Source: Beroe forskalii (Eukaryota > Ctenophora > Nuda > Beroida > Beroidae). From it: a stretch of DNA of 64,000 nucleotides. This document shows, piece after piece, positions 1-11,379 of the stretch. Below the pieces are notes generated by a model, which worked only from the letters and a program-made list of their open reading frames with translations, ran no database searches and had not been told where the DNA came from. The translations under genes were made by a program, and so were the position numbers. How positions within the stretch are numbered: the stretch's first letter is position 1; every line of letters begins with the position of its first letter. The stretch is from positions 682,001 through 746,000 of the forward strand of contig WFMF01000007.1 in assembly GCA_011033025.1 (NCBI GenBank), in the 5' to 3' direction.

Positions 1-505
1 TGATGCAGTATTACACAGCTCATTGTGCACTAGAATACTAACATACTAGAATACTAGAATGACACAAGAATGCCACAGGACAATGGACATCTGGCTACTT
101 TCCACCGAGCGTTAATGTGAGTAATTTCATAAATTTATAATTAGATAATTACTTAATTGAAGCGGCGGATTTGAATTTACTGAGCTCGCTTAGAATGTAC
201 ACAGGATTACTGCAGATAATTATCAGGCGATGTAAAGGTTATTTCCATGATGTGGATGAAATGGGTGTCTGGAAGTAGATTCATTTCTTAAAAACCACAA
301 TATTATGTTGAATGTTAGAACCAGATTCATCATTTAATTTGAGATATCTAATACAATACTGGTTGATGGTTGCAGTTTAAAGTCTAGAAATAAACTCCAT
401 TCGTTTGACCTAACCAAGTACAATACCGAACGCGCGAGTATTGACTGTTTTCCGAATTCTTGAATGTTATAATTTGCAGAGAGGTGATGAAAGTTGCTTA
501 ATTCA
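1..505. other. No recognisable gene
   Basis: AT-rich unique sequence up to the 22-bp repeat array. I see no coding signal, inverted repeat or RNA gene here. The end of this stretch may belong to the 5' untranslated part of the retroelement that follows. Confidence 0.4.
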
Positions 506-509
506 ACCG

Positions 510-664
510 AGCATTCGCTATTATCAGTTTTCATTCGCTATTATCAGTTTTCTCATTCGCTATTATCAGTTTTCTCATTCGCTATTATCAGTTTTCTCAT
601 TCGCTATTATCAGTTTTCTCATTCGCTATTATCAGTTTTCTCATTCGCTATTATCAGTTTTCTT
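510..664. repeat. 22-bp tandem repeat, about 7 copies, upstream of LINE ORF1
   Basis: The unit contains TTCGCTATTATCAGTTTTCT and is repeated about seven times with almost no divergence. The first junction is shorter by two bases. The array lies about 95 bases before the ORF1 start. Tandem promoter monomers in front of ORF1 are known from several LINE families (for example mouse L1), so I infer that this is the 5' UTR of the retroelement. Confidence 0.75.
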
Positions 665-757
665 GTGCGTGTTAAATCAAGCAGCTCTCTTATCAGTTAA
701 CTTGCAACTTGTTACTCGCACTCAACTAAACCTGGTGTACACGGCTTTGTACACTGT

Positions 758-1825
758 GTGTACAAGATGGACTTCTCTTTGGAAAAGCTGTATGGTGTGG
801 AAAAGAGCGTGGACAATGTTTTCAGTGGTGTGTTTGGTGCCAAGTGGGGTGATGTTACTAAGGCAGCAGTGATGAAGTTGGACAAAGCGGCTCTCTCAAA
901 TCTCGTGTTGTCATCAATGAGCGTTTTGCAGGGGAGCAAGGAGATGTTGCGGGCTGCAGCCATATCTGTCGAGCAGTTGAAACAGGATCAGATCGAGAAC
1001 CAGAAACAGTTGCTGAAGCTTCAAGAAGATCTTCTGAAGAGTCAAACGGAACAGGTGGAAGCTGTTCAGAGTACTGTGAAGAACGAGTTTCGAACCTTCA
1101 GTGATGTCGTGAAACAGGGGAACAAGGCCAGGATAACGACGAAGGAAGTGAAAGCTGCCGTGAAGTGTGTGGTGAAGGACGACGACCGGAGGAAGGCGGT
1201 GGTGTTGTTCGGACTGGAGGAAGGGGAAACTGGATCAGTGCGAGAGAAGGTGAACAGTGTTATCAAGCTCTGTTGCAGTTCAGGACAACTGTTTATGCCG
1301 GACTGCTACCGTATTGGAGATGCGAGGCCTGGGGTTGTGCGCCCTGTGAAAGTGGTGTTTGGCAGCACTGATGCGGCAACCGAGGTGTTGCGGAATGCGA
1401 GGAATCTGCGACAGTCAGAACAATACAGCGGGGTTTATGTCTCTCCTGACAGGAGCAGAGAAGAAAGAGAGCAGAGAAAAGTGTTGGTGACGCAGATGAA
1501 GGAAAAGATCAGAAGCGAGCCTGAGAAGTACCATTACATCAGTAATGGTACCGTTTGTAGCAGAGACAAGGAGAACGCATCAACTCCTCAGAATGTGGCC
1601 TCAGCAGCTCAGACTGCCTCATCATCCATTCCTCAGACAGCGACACCGGTTCAGACTCCTCCCTCTTCCTCTTCCCAGGCAGCACCACCAGCGCAGACTG
1701 TCTTGTTCCAGAACACTCAGTCACGATCTCAGAGGACTGCTGAAGCTCCAGCTCGTCGGAGTACCTCTATAATAGAGCAGTTCGCGCAGCAACAGTCTGC
1801 AAAATTCAATGGCCGTATGTGGTGA
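758..1825 (+). CDS. Non-LTR retrotransposon ORF1 protein (RRM-like, coiled coil)
   Basis: An uninterrupted 355-codon frame. Residues about 65-110 are rich in K, E, Q and L with heptad spacing (EQLKQDQIENQKQLLKLQ), which suggests a coiled coil. Residues about 140-255 resemble the RRM-like nucleic-acid-binding domain of LINE ORF1 proteins: KAVVLFGLEEGE, then DCYRIGDARPGVVRPVKVVF, then PDRSREEREQRKVL, a motif typical of invertebrate CR1/L2-type and related ORF1 proteins. The C-terminal 80 residues are a low-complexity S/T/P/Q/A tail. The product should bind element RNA. A second ATG at 767 is also possible. No endonuclease or reverse transcriptase frame follows within the window. The intact frame with its 5' repeats but without ORF2 is unusual, because LINE copies normally lose their 5' end. 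Confidence 0.8.
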   Translation: MYKMDFSLEKLYGVEKSVDNVFSGVFGAKWGDVTKAAVMKLDKAALSNLVLSSMSVLQGSKEMLRAAAISVEQLKQDQIENQKQLLKLQEDLLKSQTEQVEAVQSTVKNEFRTFSDVVKQGNKARITTKEVKAAVKCVVKDDDRRKAVVLFGLEEGETGSVREKVNSVIKLCCSSGQLFMPDCYRIGDARPGVVRPVKVVFGSTDAATEVLRNARNLRQSEQYSGVYVSPDRSREEREQRKVLVTQMKEKIRSEPEKYHYISNGTVCSRDKENASTPQNVASAAQTASSSIPQTATPVQTPPSSSSQAAPPAQTVLFQNTQSRSQRTAEAPARRSTSIIEQFAQQQSAKFNGRMW

Positions 1826-2626
1826 CCACTGTCCATAGAGGACACATGTGCACACTGATCAGTAATCAGCCTTGCAGGATCAGGCATGGACGATGAGCGC
1901 GTTAATTTTTTTGCGTTTTAATTGATATTATGTGCTGTTTTTGAATGCGTGTGGGTGACGAACAGTGGCAATCAGGTCACAATGTACAATGGACACGAGC
2001 CTTGATTGGCTTCCCTAAGTATGTGTGGCTTTATTTTTCTCGATTTTTATTGTACTGATTATATTTATTTCAAAGCCCTTATGGGTACCCCACCGTGGGT
2101 CTTCAAACAAAAAGAAAAAAAAAAAGCTCTTTGCTTCAGCAGTGATAGGTTCTCAAACGGTGGAAAGTGTGACATTACAAAAGTGACATCAGTAAATGAC
2201 AATAGTAACATTGACTCTAATGTGAAACTGAATGTTTCACAGACCATCACCCCTGATGATTCGACGTCATCCAATGAATGATTGAGTGCTTTAGGAAAAG
2301 GCGTGTGGCATGGTTCATGAAATCATACACTTTGCTGGAATTCACCTGTAAACTGATATAACCCACATGAATGGTAGAACTGCAATGGGTCAAATCACAG
2401 CCTTTTTGTACTGTGTTTTGTAGATTAAAACATACAATGAATGACATGTTATCTGCAACTTATCACAAAATACCAGGGCTAAAGGAAATACACCATTACT
2501 TGTGACGCACCAACTTTCAGTGGAATTCGATTAATTTCCTTCTTTCTTTGGAGTATACATCGTCATGACTCATGACGATGTAATGTTAGTTTTCTTTTAC
2601 GAATTAAATTATGAATGATGGAGCTC
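1826..2626. other. Sequence downstream of LINE ORF1; no recognised ORF2
   Basis: The stretch has a 91-codon plus-strand frame at 2006-2281 starting MASLSMCGFIFLDF and ending LNVSQTITPDDSTSSNE. I recognise no family in it. It may be the 3' UTR or a degenerate remainder of the same retroelement. An A-rich run at 2109-2124 could mark a 3' end or be accidental. No RT motif (YxDD) is visible. Confidence 0.4.
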
Positions 2627-3241
2627 TTAAAGGCCCCCGACCATGAAATTTCAAATTTTAATTTTCCATTTTTTATGGCGGAATGTGTTCTTATAGGTAA
2701 AGTATGAACAATAAGGGCGAAAATCCGGTTTCTATATGATGCTCCAAGCCGCAAATAGCTAATTTAGTTACGAAATTCCTCAAAGGGCAGCAGAATTTTC
2801 CCAGTAGTACAGCGGATATTTCCCCGAACGTGATGATGATACGTATCACATTACAGTGCATGTCGCATGTTATTCTAACAAAATATATGCAGGGCAACAG
2901 TGGATATTCAAGCAGTAAATTGAAATGCAATTATTGATCGGTAAAAATGATTTGACATACTCGGCAACCACTTAATCTTTTAGACACCATTCCGACCTAA
3001 AGACCAAAAAAACGTTGGTCAAAATTGATTGTTCAGAAGTCTACTTATGAGGCATCAAAAGATAGCCTTTTATTCAAATTATGGTATGTAAACATGGATT
3101 CTCTGCTGCCCGACCTATTTTCAATCGCTCATAGCAGCTAAACTAATTAGAGTTAGAGGGTGGGACATAGTACATTGTACTTCACGCCCTAAGATCTCTG
3201 GAATTAGCCAAAGTCAAAATTTTGCGTTCGGGGGCCTTTAA
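2627..3241. mobile_element. 607-bp MITE with TTAA target duplication (piggyBac-like)
   Basis: The element runs from 2631 to 3237. It begins AGGCCCCCGA and ends TCGGGGGCCT, a perfect 10-bp terminal inverted repeat. It is flanked on both sides by TTAA (2627-2630 and 3238-3241), the target duplication of piggyBac-type transposons. The subterminal parts are also loosely complementary. There is no coding frame of note, so it is non-autonomous. Confidence 0.7.
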
Positions 3242-3415
3242 GAAGGAAACACCATTCAAAAGATCATCACCTTGGAATTCCCAAGTACCCATGACCATTG
3301 AAAACTCACCATACGTCACCCATAAACACTACACGATTCTACACCATCGGTTCATTCCAACCCATCCATTACAGTATAGACTTTAAAAAGGACCATGTTC
3401 TACCTCCAGTCCCAC

Positions 3416-4272
3416 CTTCTCACACAAGCTTCACAGCTCACCTTCACCTCACACAAGTTTCACGGCTCACCTTCACCTCACACAAGTTTCACGGCTCACC
3501 TTCACCTCACACAAGTTTCACGGCTCACCTTCACCTCACACAAGTTTCACGGCTCACCTTCTCACACAAGGTTCACAGCTCACCTTCACCTCACACAAGT
3601 TTCACGGCTCACCTTCAAACTCACACAAGTTTCACGGCTCACCTTCACCTCACACAAGTTTCACGGCTCACCTTCACCTCACACAAGTTTCACGGCTCAC
3701 CTTCACCTCACACAAGTTTCACAGCTCACCTTCACCTCACACAAGTTTCACGGCTCACCTTTACATCACACAAGTTTCACGGCTCACCTTCACCTTCACC
3801 TTCACCTCACACAAGTTTCACGGCTCACCTTTACATCACACAAGTTTCACGGCTCACCTTCATCTCACACAAGTTTCACGACTCACCTTCACCTCACACA
3901 AGTTTCACGGCTCACCTTCAAACTCACACAAGTTTCACGGCTCACCTTCACCTCACATAAGTTTCACGGCACACCTTCACCTCACACAAGTATCACGGCT
4001 CACCTTCACCTCACACAAGTTTCATGGCTCACCTTCACCTCACACAAGTTTCATGGCTCACCTTCACCTCACACACAAGTTTCACGGCACACCTTCACCT
4101 CACACAAGTATCACGGCTCACCTTCACCTCACACAAGTTTCATGGCTCACCTTCACCTCACACAAGTTTCATGGCTCACCTTCAAACTCACACAAGTTTC
4201 ACAGCTCACCCTCACCTCACACAAGTATCACGGCTCACCTTCACCTCACACAAGTTTCACGGCTCACTGTCA
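3416..4272. repeat. 29-bp minisatellite, about 29 copies
   Basis: The unit contains CACACAAGTTTCACGGCTCA followed by CCTTCACCT. Some copies carry an extra CTTCAC, an A insertion or a shortened unit, and G/A and T/A variants recur. It has no plus-strand stops in several frames, which creates open frames of up to 299 codons. I regard these as artefacts because every frame reads the same repeat. Confidence 0.95.
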
Positions 4273-5220
4273 AGTATTTGTCAGCCCACATTAACAAGTC
4301 CCCTCAGACACAATGTCTTTGTTAATAGGAGCAAGGTAGCATGCAAGGTCTGACCTCAATTAGACACCCATTAACAGAGCGCTAGTAACGTCCCTGCTTT
4401 TTACAGTGAAACTAATCGGAACTAGCCTGGACTGGAACACAATCCATCATCTTCTATATTACAGTGTCAGTCTGTGTATGACAGTCATGTTGGAAGTCTG
4501 CCAAGTTACAGGCCTCATGTTACTGAGTGTTCAAATCCACCTCAACTTCTAATCCAGATATGTCCAAATACTCAAAAGTAGCATGACTCTGTATTCTTAA
4601 CGTTTTTTAATTATCTAAGTTGGAATTAGTTCACAATAAGAATATTGACGTCTACATCTTATACATTGCGTGTCGAAGTGCTACACAGAGTTACTTTTCT
4701 GTAACTCACAAGTCCAGAGCGGAGCAGTGCTAAGTAACACTCAGACGATATTTCTACTTTTTTGGTATAAGTGGGCTGTGAGCTCGCTCAAATAACTTGA
4801 TGAATACCATCCGTATACAGAATCTTACGGCGTCTGGGAAATGAGTCAAGATGTACAGAATGAATCAGTGACTCAAACCACTCATACAGTTGTTTGGTAT
4901 CCAGTTGTTACACGGGGATAATGCGTTCCTTTTTTCATCTTTTTAGTGAAACAGTCCCACAAAAGAGATAACCATTGACCAGTCTGACAGTGATGTTTGG
5001 AGAGGGATGCTTCACATAGCAAACATGCAGTGTACACATTAAACCCGGGTCACAACATCAAACAGCAGATCATTCGGCGTGACATGGGGCATACTGTGTG
5101 TGAGAATATACAGTTACACAGTGTGCTTTGTACATTCCCACATTATACACGCTAATAAACACATGATACTGTGATACACAAACATGCGAACTAAACTACA
5201 CACAAATCAACCGTTAATCG
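4273..5220. other. No recognisable gene
   Basis: Unique sequence of mixed composition. I see no coding frame, terminal inverted repeat or RNA gene. Confidence 0.4.
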
Positions 5221-5390
5221 TTTACCTAAGCATACACACACAAACAAACGCTCAGTACATACAAACACACACATAGATACATACAAACTCACACAGTACA
5301 CACACACAGTACACACACACAAACAAGCGCTCAGTACATACAAACACACATAGATACATACAAACACACGCAGTACACACAAACACACAA
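5221..5390. repeat. CA-rich low-complexity tandem sequence
   Basis: ACACAC/ATACA-rich sequence with a longer imperfect repeat of roughly 95 bases (blocks containing GCTCAGTACATACAAACACA at about 5240 and 5330). The minus-strand frame across it, rich in C, V, Y and L, is a product of the repeat. Confidence 0.8.
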
Positions 5391-5573
5391 AAGAGTCCTT
5401 TGGACGGTTGCCCAGGCCTTGTTACTCGTTAAGTACTGTGCACACAGCTGGAACAGCTGTAAGTGCGCTGTAACTTAGCGTGCATTTAACATGCTAGATT
5501 GACCGGATTGACAGTAATCTACTAGAATTGTGCTGGTACATGTCAATCATGTAGTCCAGTGTGTAGTCTAAAG

Positions 5574-5710
5574 AGAAGGAGGAGAGAACTCCAGTAACTC
5601 AGAAGAGGAGGAGGAGAAGAGGAGGAGGAGAAGAGGAGGAGGAGAAGAGGAGAAGGAGGAGGAGGAGGAAGGAATACAGAACTCTAGTAGGAAGAGAGAA
5701 GAGACGAGGG
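5574..5710. repeat. GGA/GAA purine-rich simple repeat
   Basis: GAGGAGGAGAAGAGGAGG-type polypurine tract, mixed GGA and GAA triplets. No gene is seen around it. Confidence 0.85.
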
Positions 5711-8428
5711 AAGAAGTTTACTGGACCACACTAAAGTTTATTTGAGCAATAAGCATGAAGATGTTTTATTACCATGATAATAAGAATACTTAATTTTATC
5801 ATGGTATGCTTATTATAATGCTTATTAAGCACAATAATATGCAAAAATATCGAAATATTCAATGTATATCTTTGCTTTCACTGCCAAATGCAATAATTTA
5901 CACTGGAAATGGAATGACGATTTGAAAATGAATCTGAATGAACCATTCATGCATTGACAATACGCTGTCTCAGGAATAAGTGTGACGTATTTCAGCAGTT
6001 TGAATGATTTGCAATGATTTGTATAAAAGTTAAGATTTTAGTCTCAGAATGACGCAGCACTGCTTCTCAAAACATAACTTCCTCTTACGTCATGACACAC
6101 ACTGTCTTTTAGACACATTGTCTGTCACATTGATGTTAAGGTGTCAGGCATAATGACAATCTCAGAGAGGAGCAATACACACTGTGGAGTGTGGGGTGAC
6201 AACATCAACTCACTGTGACAGCATCACCACTGACCACTCTAACCCCTGATGACGGCATCCTGACCCCCCTCAGTCCATACTCATACTGCTTTACTAGTAA
6301 CATGAGGACATGTTACATAAGTAACATGTGAAGAGGAGCAGTGAGATATCAAGTTACCGGATACACTCAAGCTTGACAAACTTTTAAAGTTTATCCCGAA
6401 CAACCCCTGCACAAAGGCAGATAAAAATAGAACGGACAATGTAAGATGCACCAGCCTCGTAAGCCAATCAGGAGAGGGAAATGAGTCACGTGACTTTGTG
6501 TGAGCCAATCAGAGGCCAGGATTCGTGAAGGGTCATTCAGATCATCACACCACAACACACTGACGTCTGACACACTGACAAACAGACAGACATACAGACA
6601 TACAGACAAGCAGGTAGCAGAGGAAGGGGAGAATTAGAAAAGTCTTACAATGTAATAGGGACTGTATTTCAAGAAATACAGTCCCTACGCTAGCAGTGAA
6701 AGGCTACTACTTCAACAGTAGTCAGTGCAGTATGTGTTATTGGCAGCACAAAAGGTATAAGTTGATAATGCTTCAGATTATCTAGTTATGACAGTCTCAT
6801 TACTCAGCACTAATGTTAATGAAATTACTCCTAATTACTGTATACTGAGCTAATGTTAATGAAGTAATTACTGCATGCTTGCACTAGGATAATGAATCCT
6901 TGTCATTATCTCTTTTCTCACATCGCGTGCAGGCTGCAGTCGATTAGTGTTTTCACAAAAGTGTGCTGTAAAACCGCAGCTCTGACTCTGCTGTAAAACC
7001 ACAGTGTGCACTGTAAACAGACTGGTCACTCGGTCATCACGCCTTGTTAACTCACAGTAACAAATCTCAAGCATCCCTCATTGGAGAATCGTCAGCTGCT
7101 AACTGTCTAGAGCTTACTCTAGCGTGCATAGGATGGAGAGAGTTTCTAAACAAAATATTTCTTATTATTCTTATATTGATGATAGGAATGAATTTCTAAA
7201 ATTTCAAATTTCATGTTTCAAGGATGAATTTCATTGTTTTAAATCTTAAGTTGAGTAGCTCAGTGATGATGATTATTTCTGCAAAGGGAGTGGTTTTCAT
7301 GATCATGGATCATGATTTCATCACTCCAGGATGAAATCAAAAGTGTGACATTTACACACTCCTGACTTCTCCCACTTCTTGAAAATCTGGAAAAACCAAT
7401 AACCTCACCCACAATACAAACACAATACACCATACAATTGCACACTCACTATCGTACTAACAGACAAACACACACGATGTGTCATCACACTGGTTGTGTC
7501 ATCACACTGGTTGTGAAGTTGCGCTCTGATTGGTTAACGTGTTGTAGAGAATCCTCCCCTGGGAATTACAACTACTCATCTATTAGCAGTAGTCAACCCT
7601 TAGCAGCAGCAGGGTTGATGTGTTGGAACTTTGGAAGTAATTAATAATGTTTCATCTTCCTCGAGTTACAAGGTTTTTACAAGGATGGTTATGTCCATGA
7701 GGCAACATTTCATGTTTTGTAATCGAATTAATTGTCTGCGCAGTGTGTAAAGAATTGACTACTTTGGATTGTGCAGCAAATCTAATTCCATCTGCATAAA
7801 AGCATAATCCGAGACAGATATATAATAATCTATCTAGACAGAATAAGATCCGTCAATCAATAACAATTAATTCTCCTCTCAGCAGAACAGCATTTCATTA
7901 ATACCCGTCTGTTTACACTGACAATCCCCATCCATTACTCATTACTTGTACCTACTCCCATCATATTACCCATTAGTCCTGTGTGAGGAGGATCGTGAGC
8001 CACAGATTACCAAACCTGTGTGTACTCTGTGTATTGAGTGTATCACCATTTCAACAAATCTACTTCCATCCCCTGGCAGGAACAATCACAACCGTCACAA
8101 CGACCTTTGTCTTGTGCCAAATAAAAGGGAATGGGGATCGGTTGCAGGATTATTACACTAGTGTGAAGAGACACCATCATGAGGGTTACCAGGGCGGGTT
8201 GATGACGTAATCCACCTATTGTTCGTAGCCACCTTCATTAATTATTATATTGAGTTTGGAGAGTGCCCGAAATAACCATTGCATAATAACCAATGTTACC
8301 TGCAACCTGTGATTCCTCGTTTCTCTGGCAGAAGAGATACACAAACAATACGATTCTGTAGGAAGTTTGAATGTGTTTGGAAACATTGGAACATGCACTA
8401 CTTGAGGTACAGTTTGTCTCTGATTGTC
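5711..8428. other. Gene-poor unique sequence with one strong hairpin
   Basis: No convincing coding frame. At 6658-6687 there is a short inverted repeat, AGGGACTGTATTT against AAATACAGTCCCT with a 4-base loop. Small tracts of repeated ATACAGACA occur near 6585-6605. A duplicated GTCATCACACTGGTTGTG occurs at about 7481-7515. Confidence 0.4.
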
Positions 8429-8504
8429 CATAGTTGCCGAACTTTGAAAAAACCATCGCAGGGCATGATTTTAGGGCCAAAGAAGGGCATTTAGAAGGGC
8501 AATT

Positions 8505-8890
8505 TTTAAGTACCTTTTTGAAAAATCGCCAAATTTGGTACCTTTTGACGCCAAATTCGCTCATTTTTTGTCCTTTTTATCACTTTTTCCAGTGAAAAAG
8601 AGGTACCTTTCCAAAAAACCTTTAGTTTTGGTGCCTTTTGAGGTCTGATTAAGATATAACTGGTACCTTTTTCAAAACTGGTGGAATAGGTACCTTTTTG
8701 AAAACAAACGCTTTCTCCAGTGCAACTTGAGAAATAGCTACCTCTATTGAAAACAATCAATTTCTCCAGTGTAACTTGTAAATAGGTACCTTTTTGAAAA
8801 CAACCATTTTCTAGATAGAGTAACTTAAGAAATAGGTGCCTTTTCGATAACAATGATTTTTTGTAGTGAACCTTGCGAAATGGGTACGGG
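8505..8890. repeat. GGTACC-centred degenerate tandem repeat, left block of element A
   Basis: About 45-60-base units of the form GAAATAGGTACCTTTTTGAA followed by a CTCCAGTGTAACTT segment. It is heavily diverged compared with the array of element B, and several units lack the full GGTACC. Confidence 0.8.
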
Positions 8891-9050
8891 TATAGGACAC
8901 TACGGCACCGGACTCTAGGGCACTGGACCCAACGGCACAGGACACTACGGCACAGGACTCGTGGGCACACTTTTCAGTTTTGGGGGGACGCTGCGACACA
9001 CTTTGGTTTTAGGGTGGACTCTGCGGCACATACAATGGATAAAATCTACC
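8890..9050. repeat. Short CGGCACAGGAC-type repeats inside element A
   Basis: Several imperfect copies of a roughly 18-base unit (for example GGACACTACGGCACCGGACT and GGACACTACGGCACAGGACT), more GC-rich than the surroundings. They separate the left GGTACC block from the transposase remnant. Confidence 0.6.
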
Positions 9051-9051
9051 A

Positions 9052-9560
9052 CTAATTAAAGGAATATCTCCTATTAACAACAACTTTGTCGTGAACCTGA
9101 ACCTCATTACCCAATGATAAGCAGATATAGGCCAGATGGAAGTTCACCATGATGGTTTCAGGAGCGAAGTATCTCAGGACACCCAGGGCTCCTTGAAAGC
9201 ACTCCGTTTTTAGGTTGAAGTATCCTTGTGGGTGACGACAATGTACTAATGTAGAGACAAGGAGGAGACCCAGGAGGGAAGACCCAGGAGTTGGGGTTTG
9301 GGATTTGAGCATGTGTTTTCAGACTTGAAGAAGAGTTGAGGACAGGAAGCAAAGGTTCCGTCAATGTACCAGCTCAAGCTCTCCTCCAGGATGTCAAGGT
9401 TACTGTTGGTAGCCAGGATGATGACCCGCTTCTTCTCGTCGTTGTTGTCGAAAACAAATTTCAGCATCAGGTCACCAGCTCCTCAAGGCAGGTGGGGGCT
9501 CTAGGACAAGGGTTCCTCTTCCGCCCGATGCGTTGAGCTCTCTTCTTGGTAGCCTCCTAA
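9052..9560 (-). pseudogene. Broken Mutator-like (MULE) transposase fragment
   Basis: Minus-strand reading of three neighbouring frames resembles MULE transposases of the FLYWCH-associated group. In 5' to 3' order: a basic segment RIGRKRNPCPRAPTCLEEL (about 9480-9540); a segment with VIILATNSNLDILEESLSWY followed by IDGTFASCPQLFF (about 9330-9440), which matches the family signature of a hydrophobic strand, then W-[YF]-[MI]-D-G-[TN]-F-x-x-[AC]-P-x-[LY]-F; and a later segment QGALGVLRYFAPETIMVNFHLA (about 9130-9220), comparable with the FP...GC.FH...A region. The DDE aspartate of the DGTF motif is present. At least two frameshifts and missing central parts make it non-functional. It sits between GGTACC-repeat blocks, either as the remains of the element's own transposase or as a captured piece. 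Confidence 0.65.
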
Positions 9561-9719
9561 CTAGGAAGTCTTGCCCTGGTGTCCTGCGAGATTGAGCCAG
9601 TGGTGGAGCAGTGCATGAGGTAGGGTGGGTGTGGGTGTTCTCGGCCATGTTTGCAATGTTGGAGAAGACCTGGGCAGCTTTTTGAACAAGGTCTGGCTCG
9701 TGGCAGTGAGGCTGGTTAA

Positions 9720-10900
9720 AGACGTCAAGGTACCTTTTCGATAACAATGATTTTTCTCCAGTCAACCTTGTGAAATTGGTACCTTTTTGAGAACAATAAT
9801 TTTCTTGAGAGGACCTTGTGATAATCAATAGGTACCTTTTTAGAAGCAATCTTTTTCTCTAGTGTAACTTTTGAAATAGGTACCTCTTTTTTGAAAACAA
9901 TCATTTTCTCTAGTGTTACTCATGAAATAAGTTCCTTTTTGAAAACAATCACTTTCTCCGGTGTAATTTCTGAAAAAGTACTTTTTTGGAAACAATGATT
10001 TTTTCAAGTGGAACTTCAAACCTGTGCAACCGGTACCTTTTTGAAAACAATTTTATAGATAGTGTAACTTGTGAAATAGGTACCTTTTCGATAACAATGA
10101 TTTTCTCCACTGAACCTTGTGAAATGGGTACCTTTTTGAGAACAATAATTTTCTTGAGAGGACCTTGTGAAATAGGTACCTTTTTAGAAACAATCACTTT
10201 CTATGTAGCTTTTGAAATAGGTACCTTTTTGAAAACTATCAATTTCTCCAGTGTAACTTGTGAAATAGTTACTTTTTTGAAAACGACCTTTTTCTAGATA
10301 GAGTAATTTATGAAATAGGTACCTTTTCGATAGAAATGATTTTCTCCAGTGATCCTTGTGAAATGGGTACCTGTTTGAGAACAATAATTTTCTTGAGAGG
10401 ACCTCGTGAAATTTAATATTAGGTACCTTTTTAGTGTAACTTTTGAAATAGGTACCTCTTTTTTGAAAGCAATGGTTTTCTCTAGTGAAACTTGTGAAAT
10501 AGGTACCTTTTTGAAAACAATCACTCTCTGTCTCTCTCCAGTGCAACTTGAGAAATAGGTACCTTTATTGAAAACACTGATTTTCAAGTGGAACTTGTGG
10601 AATTGTTGCCTTTTTGAAAACAAACATTTTCTTCATAATGTAACTTCTAAAATAGGTACCTTTTTGAAAACAATGATTTTCACTATTGTAACTTGTTCAA
10701 TAAGTTCCTTTTTTAAAACAATCAGGAACCTATCTCTCATTTTCTCTTTTTGATATCCTTTTTGACAATCATTTGCTCTAGTGTAACTTTTGAATAGATA
10801 CATTTTTGTGAACAGTGAAATGAGAATCTTTTTGAAACCAATTTTTCTAGTTTACCTTGCTAAATGGACACTATTTTGAAATCAACTACAGCAATAAACA
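9720..10900. repeat. GGTACC-centred degenerate tandem repeat, right block of element A
   Basis: About 20 imperfect units of about 45-57 bases with the core AGGTACCTTTTTGAAAACAA and a CTCCAGTGTAACTTGTGAAA part. On the complementary strand the core reads TTCAAAAAGGTACCTATTTC, close to TTCAGAAAGGTACCCATAAT of element B, so the two satellites appear related. Confidence 0.85.
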
Positions 10901-11379
10901 TTTATTATGTGATATTAAATTACACAGTTGACTATGCACAATTTATAAAAGGAAAACTATGTATCATTCATATTTCCAACTTAGTCATCGATGGCTTGAC
11001 TTTTTTTAAATTTTAGAGCAAAATCAAGAAGACCTGACTTGCATTAGCAAAAATAATATAGTTGGGAATTTTTCTGCCTAGAACTGACCATATACATCTC
11101 AAATATTCACCTTCACTTCAAACCCTTAGTTGTTCTACCAACTAAACTGTTCGTGGTTGTTGGCGATAAGTTCATTTTTGCCCTTTTGCGAACACCTCAA
11201 AGATGGGATTTTTGGATAAAATTCTAACTTTCTAATTGAATTTATATAAATTAGTACCTTTTCTGGTCAGGTACCTTTTCAAAAATGCCCTTCTAAAGCA
11301 GGGTTGACATCGTTCGGCAGGGCGTAAAGCAGGGCAAAGCAGGGCGCCCTGCCGAAAGAAGGGCGGTTCGGCAACTATG

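Larger units (their letters stand above)
8429..11379 (-). mobile_element. Element A: short-TIR transposon with GGTACC satellite and MULE remnant
   Basis: The ends are a perfect 14-bp inverted repeat, CATAGTTGCCGAAC at 8429-8442 and its complement at 11366-11379. The flanks TGATTGTC (8421-8428) and TGATTGTT (11380-11387) match at 7 of 8 bases and look like a target duplication. Each end has its own subterminal signature: the left continues TTTGAAAAAACCATCGCAGG, and the right, read inward, has GCCCTTCTTTCGGCAGGG. Both signatures recur in element B (55264-63642) with the sides exchanged, so A lies in the opposite orientation to B. The interior holds a degenerate GGTACC array and a broken Mutator-like transposase. 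An 8-9-bp duplication fits either MULE or hAT; the transposase fragment favours MULE if it belongs to the element. Confidence 0.75.

Noticed and set aside
3298..4353. Plus-strand frames of up to 299 codons (SHKFHGSPSPHT)
   Set aside because: Several frames read the same 29-bp repeat equally well; no gene-like composition.
8505..10900. Prokaryotic-type direct repeat or origin
   Set aside because: Degenerate minisatellite bounded by transposon ends in an animal genome.
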